A stretch of DNA of 64,000 nt from the NCBI GenBank assembly GCA_002279825.1, contig NCCV01000003.1:248001-312000 (forward strand). Reading direction: 5' to 3'. The first letter of the stretch is position 1; each line of letters begins with the position of its first letter. Below the pieces are notes generated by a model. It was not told where the DNA came from. It searched no databases and saw nothing but the letters and a program-made list of their open reading frames with translations. Made by a program: the position numbers and the translations under genes. Below, in pieces: positions 54,701 to 62,990 of this stretch. The DNA is from Sphingomonadales bacterium 12-68-11 (GTDB lineage: Bacteria > Pseudomonadota > Alphaproteobacteria > Sphingomonadales > Sphingomonadaceae).

Positions 54701-54707
54701 GAATCAC
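51705..54707 (-). CDS. TonB-dependent receptor (CirA/BtuB-like plug)
   Basis: 1000 residues. Signal peptide from a GTG start (54707): MIPAPARAAISLIALCVGWP, cleavage near VAAQD. Plug: IVVTGTLIRG, GSPSVVELAKRLAVSAGVLG, NLRGLGPQRTLVLLNGKRVVP, IEVLKDGAAATYGSDAIAGV. The barrel ends in LGMTVKVGISQAF with terminal Phe. Several Cys pairs occur in the extracellular loops (LACSSFGAF, YCWRFRGISGC). Substrate unknown. The GTG is chosen because it follows GGGGAAGGGG and begins a good signal peptide. It lies 62 bp upstream of the Rrf2 gene and may share its transcript. Confidence 0.9.
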   Translation of the reverse strand: MIPAPARAAISLIALCVGWPVAAQDAAGVDARPIVVTGTLIRGAAEAGLAPVEVITAEDIADQGSPSVVELAKRLAVSAGVLGDAAQFDIRSQFNEGVASINLRGLGPQRTLVLLNGKRVVPMAGGTYPMVDLNLLPSAALGRIEVLKDGAAATYGSDAIAGVVNVITRSGQVGFRASGDYRYVEGSQGDWTGGLSWGGDLGPVRLFVAGGYQHRSELVTTDRTWGVQPYAANPQGGWTGGGAPGNFDFNGSVGGTRFDADLACSSFGAFRSLPGSNADLCLNNYTGFSNLVEPEDRWQLFADAEVALSDTATLRLTGLYGRTETVLTTTPSYLPTIAPSANAAFGGTGLFTVPTYAPALIDYCWRFRGISGCAVDAGFRPVQPALAFPVRFRPLLLGGNPVFDNARGSAVLPRDSDLYRATAELTVQLPRGLELALGATYSEYDRYFEGGDSFVDLLQNALAGFGGESCPYATPQSRAGLTQAQLAAVAGRNGCHFFNPFSTGIAGNTITGQANPVYAGVSNPLGLDLTPGAGLINDASTIDDFYTVINRRANTRQWVGDALLSGGTGLRLPGGEARFAVGGQYRRDAYARSYGATNNLATFPCPGSVLDPAATCTPQVGPIGFLGSNRDAAVTGEVWAGFAEVRLPLTSRIEAQVAARYEDYGGATGATFDPQLRLRAELTDWLTLRGGVGTTFRGPPPQSTSADLVVPTLIGSAFRAVDVLGNPDLEPEKATTWNAGVQTQRSGFRASLDYWRYDLAGGIENEPVSGIVAAMFGATGSANCGNPAYAALQARFTFSGGTCAVANVQRLRTFAFNSAGVETSGVDAQASYARDLGPVSAELGVSGSYLLEYRVGTVTVEGIAVQPGFDAAGLLNYQTTAYPLPKLKGQAWVQGGWGAHSLRVQLNFIGEMTDQRGADVFGPNPSVLAGASVGAGKQIGSFTTVDVAWRWRLPTGSELSLAVANLLDTAPPFARLDQNYDPLTASALGMTVKVGISQAF

Positions 54708-54765
54708 TGGCACCCCTTCCCCGAACCTTGTCACCGCGACTAGCGGCCCCGCGCCACCCCCGCAA

Positions 54766-54794
54766 TTGCCTTGCCCGGGAACGCGGTGTATAGG
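54766..54794 (+). promoter_or_regulatory. Putative sigma70-type promoter of purC
   Basis: TTGCCT (54766-54771), a 17-base spacer, and TATAGG (54789-54794). The predicted start near 54801 lies 75 bp before the purC ATG, in the gap divergent from the receptor gene. Confidence 0.45.
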
Positions 54795-54803
54795 CGCGCA
54801 CGA

Positions 54804-54846
54804 CGCCCCGGCCCGCGCGAAGCCAACGCTTCGTCCCGCCGGGGCG
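54804..54846 (+). other. Nested hairpin in the purC leader
   Basis: Outer stem CGCCCCGGC (54804-54812) with GCCGGGGCG (54838-54846), inner hairpin CGAAGC-CAAC-GCTTCG (54818-54833), followed by CTTGTTTTCC. This looks like an attenuator or intrinsic terminator within the 5' UTR of purC, about 30 bp before the start codon. Confidence 0.5.
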
Positions 54847-54875
54847 CTTGTTTTCCAGTCCTCGAAGGTACCGCC

Positions 54876-55676
54876 ATGTCCCGCCGCCGCCAGATCTACG
54901 AAGGCAAGGCCAAGATCCTCTATGAGGGTCCCGAGCCGGGCACGATCATCCAGTACTTCAAGGACGATGCGACCGCCTTCAACGCCCAGAAGAAGGGCAC
55001 GATCAACGGCAAGGGCGTTATCAACAACCGCATCTCGGAGCATGTCTTCCTGCGGCTGGCGCACATCGGCATTCCGACGCACTTCATCCGCCGGCTCAAT
55101 ATGCGCGAGCAACTGGTTCGCCAGGTTGAGATAATTCCGCTCGAAGTGGTCGTACGGAACGTCGCGGCCGGCAGCCTCTCGAAGCGCCTCGGCATGGAAG
55201 AGGGCGAGCCGCTGCCGCACACGCTCATCGAGTATTACCTCAAGAGCGACGAGTTGCAGGACCCGATGGTCTCGGAAGAACACATCGCCTGCTTCGGCTG
55301 GGCCAGCAACGAGGAGATGCAGGACATCTCCAGCATGGCGATCCGCGTCAACGACTTCATGTGCGGGATGTTCGCCGCGATCGACATTCGCTTGGTCGAC
55401 TTCAAGCTCGAGTTCGGCCGCATCTGGGACCAGGACTACAGCCGGGTGATCCTCGCCGACGAGATCAGCCCCGACAATTGCCGGCTGTGGGACATGACGA
55501 CCGGCGAGAAGCTCGACAAGGACCGATTCCGCCGCGACCTCGGCGGCGAGGAAGAGGCCTACCAGGAAGTCGCCCGCCGCCTCGGCCTGCTGCAGGACGA
55601 CGCCGGCCCCGGCGAGGTGTTCGATCTCTCCGCGCACCGGTCCAAGCTGCGCAGCGGGTCCAAGCCGAAGAAATAG
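54876..55676 (+). CDS. purC: SAICAR synthetase
   Basis: Phosphoribosylaminoimidazole-succinocarboxamide synthase of purine biosynthesis. 266 residues with [63 protein letters not shown] and [15 protein letters not shown]. Normal length. A promoter and leader hairpin are upstream. purS and purQ, usually directly downstream, are 6.4 kb away with five unrelated genes between. Confidence 0.98.
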   Translation: MSRRRQIYEGKAKILYEGPEPGTIIQYFKDDATAFNAQKKGTINGKGVINNRISEHVFLRLAHIGIPTHFIRRLNMREQLVRQVEIIPLEVVVRNVAAGSLSKRLGMEEGEPLPHTLIEYYLKSDELQDPMVSEEHIACFGWASNEEMQDISSMAIRVNDFMCGMFAAIDIRLVDFKLEFGRIWDQDYSRVILADEISPDNCRLWDMTTGEKLDKDRFRRDLGGEEEAYQEVARRLGLLQDDAGPGEVFDLSAHRSKLRSGSKPKK

Positions 55677-55679
55677 CGC

Positions 55680-56447
55680 CTAACGTCGCGGGTGGAACTG
55701 GTAGGTGACTTCAACGAGTTCGCCGATCAGCCGCTTCCCCTTGTCGTCCGTCACGACGTAGCGAAGGCGCGGCGCGACCTCCCGCATCGCTTCGCTCAGT
55801 CCTGAGCCTTCCGGAAACTCCCGACCGGGTTTGCAATCGACCAGCCGATCGCTGGGTGCGGTGGCGCAGATGATCGTGCCGAAGCCGACCAGTCCGCGCC
55901 GGCGATCGAAGTCCCCCTCCCTGAAGTTGCGCCGCCACCGCCCGGTTCTGACCGGCTCGGGCACCGCCTGGGCTACGGCAGCTCCGCCTCGCCCGCCTCC
56001 GCCTCCGCCACCGACACCGCCCGCGCCGCCGGCGCCGCGCGCCGCGTCACCGTTCCCGGTCGAGCCGCGGCCCGCGCTGGCCTCGCCCGGCGGGGTCTGG
56101 ACGGTGGCCGGGAACACGATCGGCGGCATGATCGGCGCCGGCGCGGCGATGTCGGGCATGCGTCGCGGGGCAGGCGCGCTCGGGACGGCGCGCGGCGCCA
56201 CGGTGGGCCGGGGATCGCGCGGCGGCGGAGGGGGCGGCGGCGGAGGGGGCGGCGGCGCGACCTCGATGACGGTCAGGCGCTCCTTCAGCGCCTCGATGGT
56301 CTGGGGATGGGTCTGGAGCAGCAACAGTAACGCGGCCAGCCCAACGTGGATCAGCACGACAAGCACCAACGCGCCGGCGCGGTCGCGCAGCGTCAGAGGC
56401 GCGACCGCGCCCGCTCGTTCGGCGTAGGCTGACCAGGCCGGCGTCAT
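55680..56447 (-). CDS. TonB-like energy-transducer protein
   Basis: 255 residues with the TonB layout: one N-terminal membrane anchor (residues ~25-45, AGALVLVVLIHVGLAALLLLLQ), a Pro-rich spacer with a run of 12 Pro, a Gly-rich linker (GAGGAGGVGGGGGGGRGG), and a ~85-residue C-terminal domain (GFGTIICATAPSDRLVDCKPG ... RYVVTDDKGKRLIGELVEV). The last has the TonB pattern only faintly. With three receptors in the window a transducer is plausible. Convergent with purC, divergent from the M16 peptidase gene. Confidence 0.78.
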   Translation of the reverse strand: MTPAWSAYAERAGAVAPLTLRDRAGALVLVVLIHVGLAALLLLLQTHPQTIEALKERLTVIEVAPPPPPPPPPPPPRDPRPTVAPRAVPSAPAPRRMPDIAAPAPIMPPIVFPATVQTPPGEASAGRGSTGNGDAARGAGGAGGVGGGGGGGRGGAAVAQAVPEPVRTGRWRRNFREGDFDRRRGLVGFGTIICATAPSDRLVDCKPGREFPEGSGLSEAMREVAPRLRYVVTDDKGKRLIGELVEVTYQFHPRR

Positions 56448-56587
56448 CCCCGTTGCTTTCGGCTCGCTCCCCAGGAGAAAAGTATGGCCGCGTCCAAAAG
56501 CGAGTCAAGCGGGCACCGAGCAGTCCCGAATGACAATGCCGTTACAAGCCATTGCCGGTTAAGGCGTCCTCCGCCACAAGCGACGCG

Positions 56588-59452
56588 ATGATCCGCCGTT
56601 TGCTCGCCGCGACTCTTCTCGTCGCGGCCGTCCCGTCCTTCGCGCCGGCCCTTGCGCAGGCTCCCGCCCCGGTGTCCACCGGGGCGCCCGCGCCCGTCGC
56701 GCCCGAGCATGAGTGGCCTTTCGCCAAAAGCGATCTGCCGCCCGACCCGGGCTACCGCTTCGGCCGGCTCGCTAACGGCATGCGCTACATCATCCGGCCC
56801 AACGCCACCCCGGCCGGTCAGGGCATGGTGCAGTTCTGGGTCGATGACGGCTCGATCGCCGAGCGCGAGGACGAGCGCGGCTTTGCTCATTTCGTCGAGC
56901 ACATGGCTTTCAACGGCTCGACCCGCGTGCCCGAAGGCGAGATGATCCGCCTGCTCGAGCGCGAGGGCCTCGCGTTCGGCGCCGACACCAATGCCTCGAC
57001 CAGCTATGACGTCACGCTCTACCGGCTCGACCTGCCGCGCAACGATCCGGCGCTGCTCGACACCGCGATCATGCTGATGCGCGAGACCGCCAGCGAGCTC
57101 ACGATCAGCCCCGAGGCGGTCGAGCGCGAGAAGGGCGTGGTGCTGTCCGAACGGCGCGTGCGCGACACGTATCAGTTGCGCGCCTACCTCGACGGTATCC
57201 AGTTCCAGTATCCCGGCGCGCACTTTATCGACCGGCTGCCGATCGGCACGCTGGCCTCGTTGCAGGGTGCCACGCCCGAAGCGCTGCGCCGGTTCTACCA
57301 GCGTGTGTACCGCCCCGAGAACACCGCGCTGGTCGTCGTGGGGGACTTCGATGCCGACGCCGTGGAAGCCTTGGTAGCCAAGCATTTCGCCAGTTGGCAG
57401 CCCGCCCCGCTCGTCGCACGCGCCGACCCGGGCCCGATTGCGTTCGACCGCGGCGGCGAAACCGACATCCATCTGGACCCCGCGCTCGCCGAGCGGCTGA
57501 CGATCTCGCGCCACGGCCCCGCACTCGACCAGACCGACACGCTGGCTTTCCGCCAGCAAAACGTCCGCCGGCAAATCGCTTACGCGATCGTCAACCGCCG
57601 CTTTCAGCGTCTCGCCCGCGCCGAGGATCCGCCGTTTCGCGGCGCCGGGCTCGGCAACAGCGACGTGTTCGATGTCGGCCGCACCACCCAGTTGATCGTC
57701 GATGCCGGCGACGGCGAGTGGCGCAGGGCGCTGGCCGCCGCGCAGGCCGAGTACCGCCGGGTGCTCGAACTCGGCTTCAGCGAGGCCGAAGTCGCCGAGC
57801 AAGTGGCGAACCTGCGCGCCTCGCTCGAAGCCAACGCCGCCGGGGCCGACACGCGCTCCAACGCCAGCTTCGTGACCGGCGCGATCACGCTGCTGCAGGA
57901 CGGCCAGGTCCCGACCACGCCCGCCAGCGCGCTACAACGGTTCCTCGATCACCTGCCCGCGATCACCCCCGCCAGCGTGCTCGCGGCCATGACCGACGAA
58001 CTCGTCCCGCTCGATAATCCGCTGATCCGCTTCGAAGGCCGCACCGCGGCCGAGGGCGGCGCCGAGGCGCTGCGCGCGGCCTGGAACGCGGGGCTCGCCG
58101 CGCCGCTCGCGGCCGAAACCGCCGGCGCGCTGACGGCCTGGGGCTATACCGAATTCGGGCCGCCCGGCACGTTGGTCGCCGACGAAACCGAGCCGCTCCT
58201 CGGCATCCGCAAGCTGCGCTTCGCCAACGGCGCGATGCTCAGCCTCAAGCGCACCGAACTGCAGCAGGCGCGCATCTCGCTCGAACTCAATGTCGACGGC
58301 GGCCAAATGCTCGCCACGCGCGACAATCCGCTGGCGGTGGCGATGGCGAGCGTGCTTCCGGTTGGCGGCCTCGGCAAGCATCCGATCGACGAGCTGCAAT
58401 CGATTCTCGCGGGCCGCAACGTCAGCTTCGCGTTCGGCGCCGATGCCGAGACGTTCGTGCTGGCCGCGGGGACCCGGCCCGACGATCTCGAACTCCAGCT
58501 TCAGTTGCTTGCCGCGGCGGTCTCCGATCCCGGCTACCGGCCGCAGGGCGAAGCGCAGTACCGCCGCAGCATCGAGAACGGCTTCGCCAGCCTCACCGCC
58601 ACGCCCGAAAGCGCGCTCGGCAACGCGCTCGGAGGGATCATCTCCGACCAGGACCCGCGCTTCACGCTGCAGGACAAGGAAGACTACCTCGCGCTCAGCT
58701 TCGCCAAGCTGCGCGGCGCGATCGCCGACCGGCTCGACCACGGGGCGATGGAACTGGCGCTGGTCGGCGACTTCGACGAGGCCGAAGCGATCGCCCTGGT
58801 CGCCAAGACGCTCGGCGCCCTCCCCGCGCGCGAGCCGGCGTTCCGCGACCACGCGGCCAACCGCAGCCGCACCTTCACCGCCGACCGCACGCTCCGGACA
58901 TTGCGCCACACCGGTGCCGCCGATCAGGCAATCGTCCGGTTTGACTGGCCGACCCGCGACGACAGCGACTTCGGAGAGGAGCTCGCGCTCGAGCTGCTCG
59001 AGCGCGTGATGCGCATCGAATTGACCGACAAGCTGCGCGAGGAGCTCGGCCAGACCTATTCGCCGGGGGTCAACGCCACCCAGTCCGAAGTCTATCAGGG
59101 CTTCGGCTACTTCACCCTCGCCGCCCAGGTCGACGTCGCGCAAGTCGAGGCGGCGCGCACCGCGATGCTCGAGACGGTCCAGCGCCTGATCGCGGCGCCG
59201 GTCGCCGACGACACGCTGCGCCGCGCGCGCCAGCCGATGCTGGAGGCCTACGACAGCGCGCTCAAGACCAATGCCGGCTGGATGGGCCTCGTGGAACGCA
59301 TCCAGCGCAAGCCCGAGCGGCTCGGCCGGTTTTTGAGCGGCAAGGAGCGGCTCGGCGCGCTGACCGCGGCCGACGTGCAGGCGATGGCCGCGCGCTACCT
59401 GAAGCCGGGCGAGCGGCTCGAGATCAACGTGCTGCCCAGCGCGGGCGAGTAA
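56588..59452 (+). CDS. Secreted M16 family metallopeptidase
   Basis: 954 residues. Signal peptide (MIRRLLAATLLVAAVPSFAP). The N-terminal M16 domain has the inverted zinc motif HFVEHMAFNG (H101, E104, H105) and a downstream Glu in VEREKGVVLSE. A second inactive M16-like half spans residues ~530-954, with QDKEDYLALSFAKLRGAI. Probable periplasmic oligopeptide or TonB-receptor-plug-type protease (inference). Start at ATG 56588 preserves the signal peptide. Divergent from the TonB-like gene (140-bp gap). Confidence 0.92.
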   Translation: MIRRLLAATLLVAAVPSFAPALAQAPAPVSTGAPAPVAPEHEWPFAKSDLPPDPGYRFGRLANGMRYIIRPNATPAGQGMVQFWVDDGSIAEREDERGFAHFVEHMAFNGSTRVPEGEMIRLLEREGLAFGADTNASTSYDVTLYRLDLPRNDPALLDTAIMLMRETASELTISPEAVEREKGVVLSERRVRDTYQLRAYLDGIQFQYPGAHFIDRLPIGTLASLQGATPEALRRFYQRVYRPENTALVVVGDFDADAVEALVAKHFASWQPAPLVARADPGPIAFDRGGETDIHLDPALAERLTISRHGPALDQTDTLAFRQQNVRRQIAYAIVNRRFQRLARAEDPPFRGAGLGNSDVFDVGRTTQLIVDAGDGEWRRALAAAQAEYRRVLELGFSEAEVAEQVANLRASLEANAAGADTRSNASFVTGAITLLQDGQVPTTPASALQRFLDHLPAITPASVLAAMTDELVPLDNPLIRFEGRTAAEGGAEALRAAWNAGLAAPLAAETAGALTAWGYTEFGPPGTLVADETEPLLGIRKLRFANGAMLSLKRTELQQARISLELNVDGGQMLATRDNPLAVAMASVLPVGGLGKHPIDELQSILAGRNVSFAFGADAETFVLAAGTRPDDLELQLQLLAAAVSDPGYRPQGEAQYRRSIENGFASLTATPESALGNALGGIISDQDPRFTLQDKEDYLALSFAKLRGAIADRLDHGAMELALVGDFDEAEAIALVAKTLGALPAREPAFRDHAANRSRTFTADRTLRTLRHTGAADQAIVRFDWPTRDDSDFGEELALELLERVMRIELTDKLREELGQTYSPGVNATQSEVYQGFGYFTLAAQVDVAQVEAARTAMLETVQRLIAAPVADDTLRRARQPMLEAYDSALKTNAGWMGLVERIQRKPERLGRFLSGKERLGALTAADVQAMAARYLKPGERLEINVLPSAGE

Positions 59453-59457
59453 CCCGG

Positions 59458-61098
59458 TTAGATCTCCCCGGCGCGCGCGAACCGGGCGATATGCTCCCCG
59501 GCGCGGAACGCCAGCGCCTCGATCGTGTGCGTCGGCTGGCCGCGGGTGGAGGTCGGCAGGCTCGACCCGTCACACAGGAACAGGTTCTTCACGTCGTGCG
59601 TGCGGTGGTACTTGTCGATCACCGACGTTCTCGGATCGTTGCCCATGCGGCAGGTGCCGAGCAGGTGGACCCCGCCGTTGGCGGCGCCGACTTCACCCGG
59701 CTCGATCTGGACCGCGCCCGCCGCGTCCATGATTTCCACCGCGCGGTCGATCATGAACTGGGCGTGCTTGAGGTCGTCCGGATGGTCCTTCAGCGTGACG
59801 CGCATCGCCGGCACGCCCCAGTCGTCCTTCAGCTCGGGGTCGATATCGATCCGGTTGTTCGGCTGCGCCAGCGAGGTGCCGTGGCCCGCGCAGTTCATCC
59901 AGTGGGTGTAGGATTCGAGGTAATCCTTGAATCCAGGCCCCCAGGTCGGCGTTCCCTCTGGCACGCTCTGCCCCCAGGTTAGCGGCCCGCCCGACCGCGC
60001 GGTATAGCCGCCGCCGCCGTAGAACCCGCGCGCCGGGTCTGCATTGTACCAGTCGTGCAACATCATCGTGACGTTGGCGCCCTTGTATTCGTTGAGCGGG
60101 TGCTCGAACCGCGCCGCCGCGCCGCCGCCCTTGTTGCACATCAGGTTGCGCCCGACCATGTCGCTCGAATTGGCGAGGCCTTCGGGCTGCGAATTGGTGG
60201 CCGAGTTGAGCAGCAGCTTGGGGGTCTCGGCGCCGTTGGCGCACACCACCACCGCGCGGGCGCGCTGGAACTGCTCGACCTTGTCGCCGTCGAAGTAATG
60301 CACCCCGGTGGCGCGCCCGGCGGCGTTCATGCCGATCTGGAACACATAGCTGTTGGGCCGGACCTCGCAATTGCCGCTCGCCTCGGCCTCGGGAATCACG
60401 GTCCACACCGAGGAGGACTTGGATTTCACCTCGCATGCGAACCCGCCGCACAGTCCGCACTGGATGCAGGGCGGGCGGCCCTTGTACAGGATGGAATTGA
60501 TCGCCATCGGCGACGGGAACGGATGCAGCCCGAGCTTGCGCGCGCCGCGCTCGAACAGCACGCCCGACGATTTGATCGGCAGCGGCGGCATCGGATAGGG
60601 CTTGGAGTGAAACGAGGCGAAAGGGCTGGCCCCGGCGAGCCCCGAGACGCCGACTTCCCATTCGACCTTGCAGTAATAGGGCTCGAGATCGGCGTAAGTG
60701 ATCGGCCAATCGACCAGATCGGCGCCCTCGATCGGCCCCCACACGCTGCGCTCGATGAAGTCGATCTCGTGCAGCCGCCAGAAATTGGCGTTGAAATGCG
60801 AGGAACTGCCCCCGACCACCCGCGCATAAGTCATCGAATTGCGCCGCACCGCGGTCTCGTTCTCGCTCCGGCGGAACGTCTGCGGATTGGTCGCCGGGTT
60901 GTTGGTGATGCCCGAGAGCTGGCGGTACTTGAGCTCGTCGTGCTCGAATTCGTGCGCGTCGAGCCGCGGGCCCTGCTCCATGATCACCACGCTGTTGCCC
61001 GCCAGCGCCAGCTCGCGCGCCACGATGCCGCCCGCCGAGCCCGAGCCGACGACGATGAAATCGACCGTTTCGCTGGTCGGGTAAGTCTTGCGATCCAT
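59458..61098 (-). CDS. GMC family oxidoreductase with Cys-rich motif
   Basis: 546 residues. FAD dinucleotide motif VDFIVVGSGSAGGIVARELA at the N-terminus; catalytic His region in GVHLLGTCRMGNDPRTSV and THTIEALAFRAGEHI near the C-terminus. Mid-sequence motif PPCIQCGLCGGFACEVK (Cys 211, 214, 217, 222) resembles the 3Fe-4S site of FAD-glucose dehydrogenase alpha subunits. Together with the downstream subunit-3 gene this suggests a membrane-linked sugar or alcohol dehydrogenase that passes electrons to the respiratory chain. No cytochrome subunit gene follows. Substrate unknown. Confidence 0.9.
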   Translation of the reverse strand: MDRKTYPTSETVDFIVVGSGSAGGIVARELALAGNSVVIMEQGPRLDAHEFEHDELKYRQLSGITNNPATNPQTFRRSENETAVRRNSMTYARVVGGSSSHFNANFWRLHEIDFIERSVWGPIEGADLVDWPITYADLEPYYCKVEWEVGVSGLAGASPFASFHSKPYPMPPLPIKSSGVLFERGARKLGLHPFPSPMAINSILYKGRPPCIQCGLCGGFACEVKSKSSSVWTVIPEAEASGNCEVRPNSYVFQIGMNAAGRATGVHYFDGDKVEQFQRARAVVVCANGAETPKLLLNSATNSQPEGLANSSDMVGRNLMCNKGGGAAARFEHPLNEYKGANVTMMLHDWYNADPARGFYGGGGYTARSGGPLTWGQSVPEGTPTWGPGFKDYLESYTHWMNCAGHGTSLAQPNNRIDIDPELKDDWGVPAMRVTLKDHPDDLKHAQFMIDRAVEIMDAAGAVQIEPGEVGAANGGVHLLGTCRMGNDPRTSVIDKYHRTHDVKNLFLCDGSSLPTSTRGQPTHTIEALAFRAGEHIARFARAGEI

Positions 61099-61127
61099 AG
61101 CGGGGCTCCCGGCGGGCGGTGTGGCGA

Positions 61128-61763
61128 TCAGGCGGTTTGGATGGTGGTGCCGGGGTAGGGAACGAACCCCGCGTAATCCCGGTCGTAATAGCCGAACGGC
61201 GGCGACCAGAAGTGGCGGTTCTCGACCCCGAGCATCTTCCACCCGGCATATTCGTGATTGCCGCCGTACTTGGGCAGCGCGATCATCCCGAGCACGGTCA
61301 GGCGGCGCACGGCGAGGAAGAACGGCGTCTCGTCGACCGTATGCAGGAACGCGGTCTGCGCCGCCTCGGGCGCGGCGGAGAACGCGGTCGCTGCGCCCGA
61401 ATGCGCGGCGAAGCCGGTGGCGAATTCGGCCAGGCCCTCGCGGAACGAGGGAAGCTGCGCGGCCCAGAAGCTGCCGAGCGCGGTGTCGATGAAATTCACC
61501 GCCCGCGCCTCGCGCGCGCCCGGGGTCGTGCCGCCGGGCACGATCAGGTTGGCGATCGCATCGATCTCGGCCGCTTCGGCGGCGGTCAGCGTCTTGAGCC
61601 CGGCGGGCGGCGGCGCGGCGGCGGCGTGGCCGCCATGCCCGCCCTGGTCCGCCTGCTCGGCGGCGACCGCGATCTGCGGCCAGTTGAGCGTGATCCAGCT
61701 CGCGCTGGCGAGATTGCCGACAGCGGCGAGGAACTGGCGGCGCGAGGGGCTGGCTTGGTCCAT
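61128..61763 (-). CDS. Gluconate 2-dehydrogenase subunit 3 family protein
   Basis: 211 residues with a Tat-type leader (SRRQFLAAVGNLASASW), a His/Gly-rich spacer (QGGHGGHAAAAPPP) and the domain LKTLTAAEAAEIDAIANLIVPG ... VRRLTVLGMIALPKYGG. This family is the small (gamma) subunit of membrane-bound GMC dehydrogenases and carries the large subunit through Tat. It lies 29 bp upstream of the GMC gene on the same strand and is thus transcribed first, as expected. Confidence 0.9.
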   Translation of the reverse strand: MDQASPSRRQFLAAVGNLASASWITLNWPQIAVAAEQADQGGHGGHAAAAPPPAGLKTLTAAEAAEIDAIANLIVPGGTTPGAREARAVNFIDTALGSFWAAQLPSFREGLAEFATGFAAHSGAATAFSAAPEAAQTAFLHTVDETPFFLAVRRLTVLGMIALPKYGGNHEYAGWKMLGVENRHFWSPPFGYYDRDYAGFVPYPGTTIQTA

Positions 61764-62040
61764 GGGTCACTCCGAATCCGGCCGGCGGGCCCGCAATTCC
61801 AGCGCCTCAAACTTCCCCGAGAGAATACGTTAGACTGCGCATTTACGCAGAGCGCTTGCCTTGGGCGCAGTCCGATCCCGGCTGGTTGGCCCTTCGTCCG
61901 CCGACGCGCCGGCCGAGACGGCGGTCGGAACGGTCTAGAAAGCTGCGCATCCTGAGGGCAACGCGCGCCGCCCCCTTGTCCGGGCCGCAGGCAGCCGTCA
62001 TAGGCTCGCCGAAATCCCGCCTGGTGAAGGAACCCGCGCG

Positions 62041-62292
62041 ATGAAAGTCCGCATTCACGTCAGCCTCAAGCCCGGGGTGCTCGATCCGCAGGGGCGCGCG
62101 GTGCATCATGCGCTCGAGGGGCTCGGCTTCGCGGGAGTCGAGGACGTCCGCGTGGGCCGGCTGATCGAGCTTACCGTGGCAGATGACACGGCGGACGACG
62201 CGCTCGACGCGATGTGCCGGCAGTTGCTCGCCAATCAGGTGATCGAGAACTACCGGATCGAGAAACTGGCCGAGACGGAGAGGGCCGGCTGA
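62041..62292 (+). CDS. purS: Phosphoribosylformylglycinamidine synthase subunit PurS
   Basis: 83 residues: [20 protein letters not shown], then [18 protein letters not shown]. Small dimeric partner that joins PurL and PurQ to form the FGAM synthase. The stop shares a base with the purQ start (TGATG). Upstream 277 bp (61764-62040) contain no recognisable gene; I see no clear promoter or structure there. Confidence 0.96.
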   Translation: MKVRIHVSLKPGVLDPQGRAVHHALEGLGFAGVEDVRVGRLIELTVADDTADDALDAMCRQLLANQVIENYRIEKLAETERAG

Positions 62293-62969
62293 TGGCGTTC
62301 CGCGCGGCGGTCGTCACCTTTCCCGGCTCGAACTGCGACCGCGACATGGCGGTGGCGCTGGAGCAGGTTTCGGGCACCGCGCCGATCCGGGTGTGGCACG
62401 GCGACGCCGCCTTGCCCGAACGGCTCGACCTGATCGCGCTGCCCGGCGGCTTTTCCTACGGCGACTATCTGCGCTGCGGCGCGATGGCGGCGCAGAGCCC
62501 GGTCATGCGCGCGGTGGCCGCGGCGGCGGGCCGGGGCGTGCCGGTGCTGGGGGTGTGCAACGGCTTCCAGGTGCTGACCGAGGCCGGCCTGCTGCCCGGC
62601 GCGCTGCTGCGCAACGCGGGCCTGGCCTTCGTGTGCCGCACCGTGCCGCTCACGGTCGAGAACAACCAGTCGCTGTTCACCGCCGGCTACCAGGCGGGCG
62701 AGGCGATCCGCCTGCCGGTGGCGCATCATGACGGCAACTACTTCGCCGATGCGGCGACGCTGGAGCGGCTCGAAGGCGAAGGGCGCGTGGCGTTCCGCTA
62801 CGGCGAGGACGTCAATGGCTCGCAGGGGCGCATCGCGGGGGTGTTGAACGATGCCGGCACCGTGCTCGGCATGATGCCGCATCCCGAGCGCGCGATCGAA
62901 CCGGCGCATGGCGGCAGCGACGGGCGCGCGCTGTTCGCCGGCGCGATCGGCGCGTTGGTCGGCGCTTAG
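62292..62969 (+). CDS. purQ: Phosphoribosylformylglycinamidine synthase subunit PurQ
   Basis: 225 residues, class I glutamine amidotransferase. Catalytic Cys in [17 protein letters not shown], His and Glu in [10 protein letters not shown]; other motifs [11 protein letters not shown] and [13 protein letters not shown]. Supplies ammonia to PurL, which is not in the window. Start chosen at ATG 62292; the longer ORF is upstream read-through of purS. Confidence 0.97.
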   Translation: MAFRAAVVTFPGSNCDRDMAVALEQVSGTAPIRVWHGDAALPERLDLIALPGGFSYGDYLRCGAMAAQSPVMRAVAAAAGRGVPVLGVCNGFQVLTEAGLLPGALLRNAGLAFVCRTVPLTVENNQSLFTAGYQAGEAIRLPVAHHDGNYFADAATLERLEGEGRVAFRYGEDVNGSQGRIAGVLNDAGTVLGMMPHPERAIEPAHGGSDGRALFAGAIGALVGA

Positions 62970-62990
62970 GCGGGTCTCAGGGGGCGAGGC

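Noticed and set aside
55831..56427. Plus-strand ORF with Pro/Gly runs
   Set aside because: Antisense of the Pro-rich spacer of the TonB-like protein.
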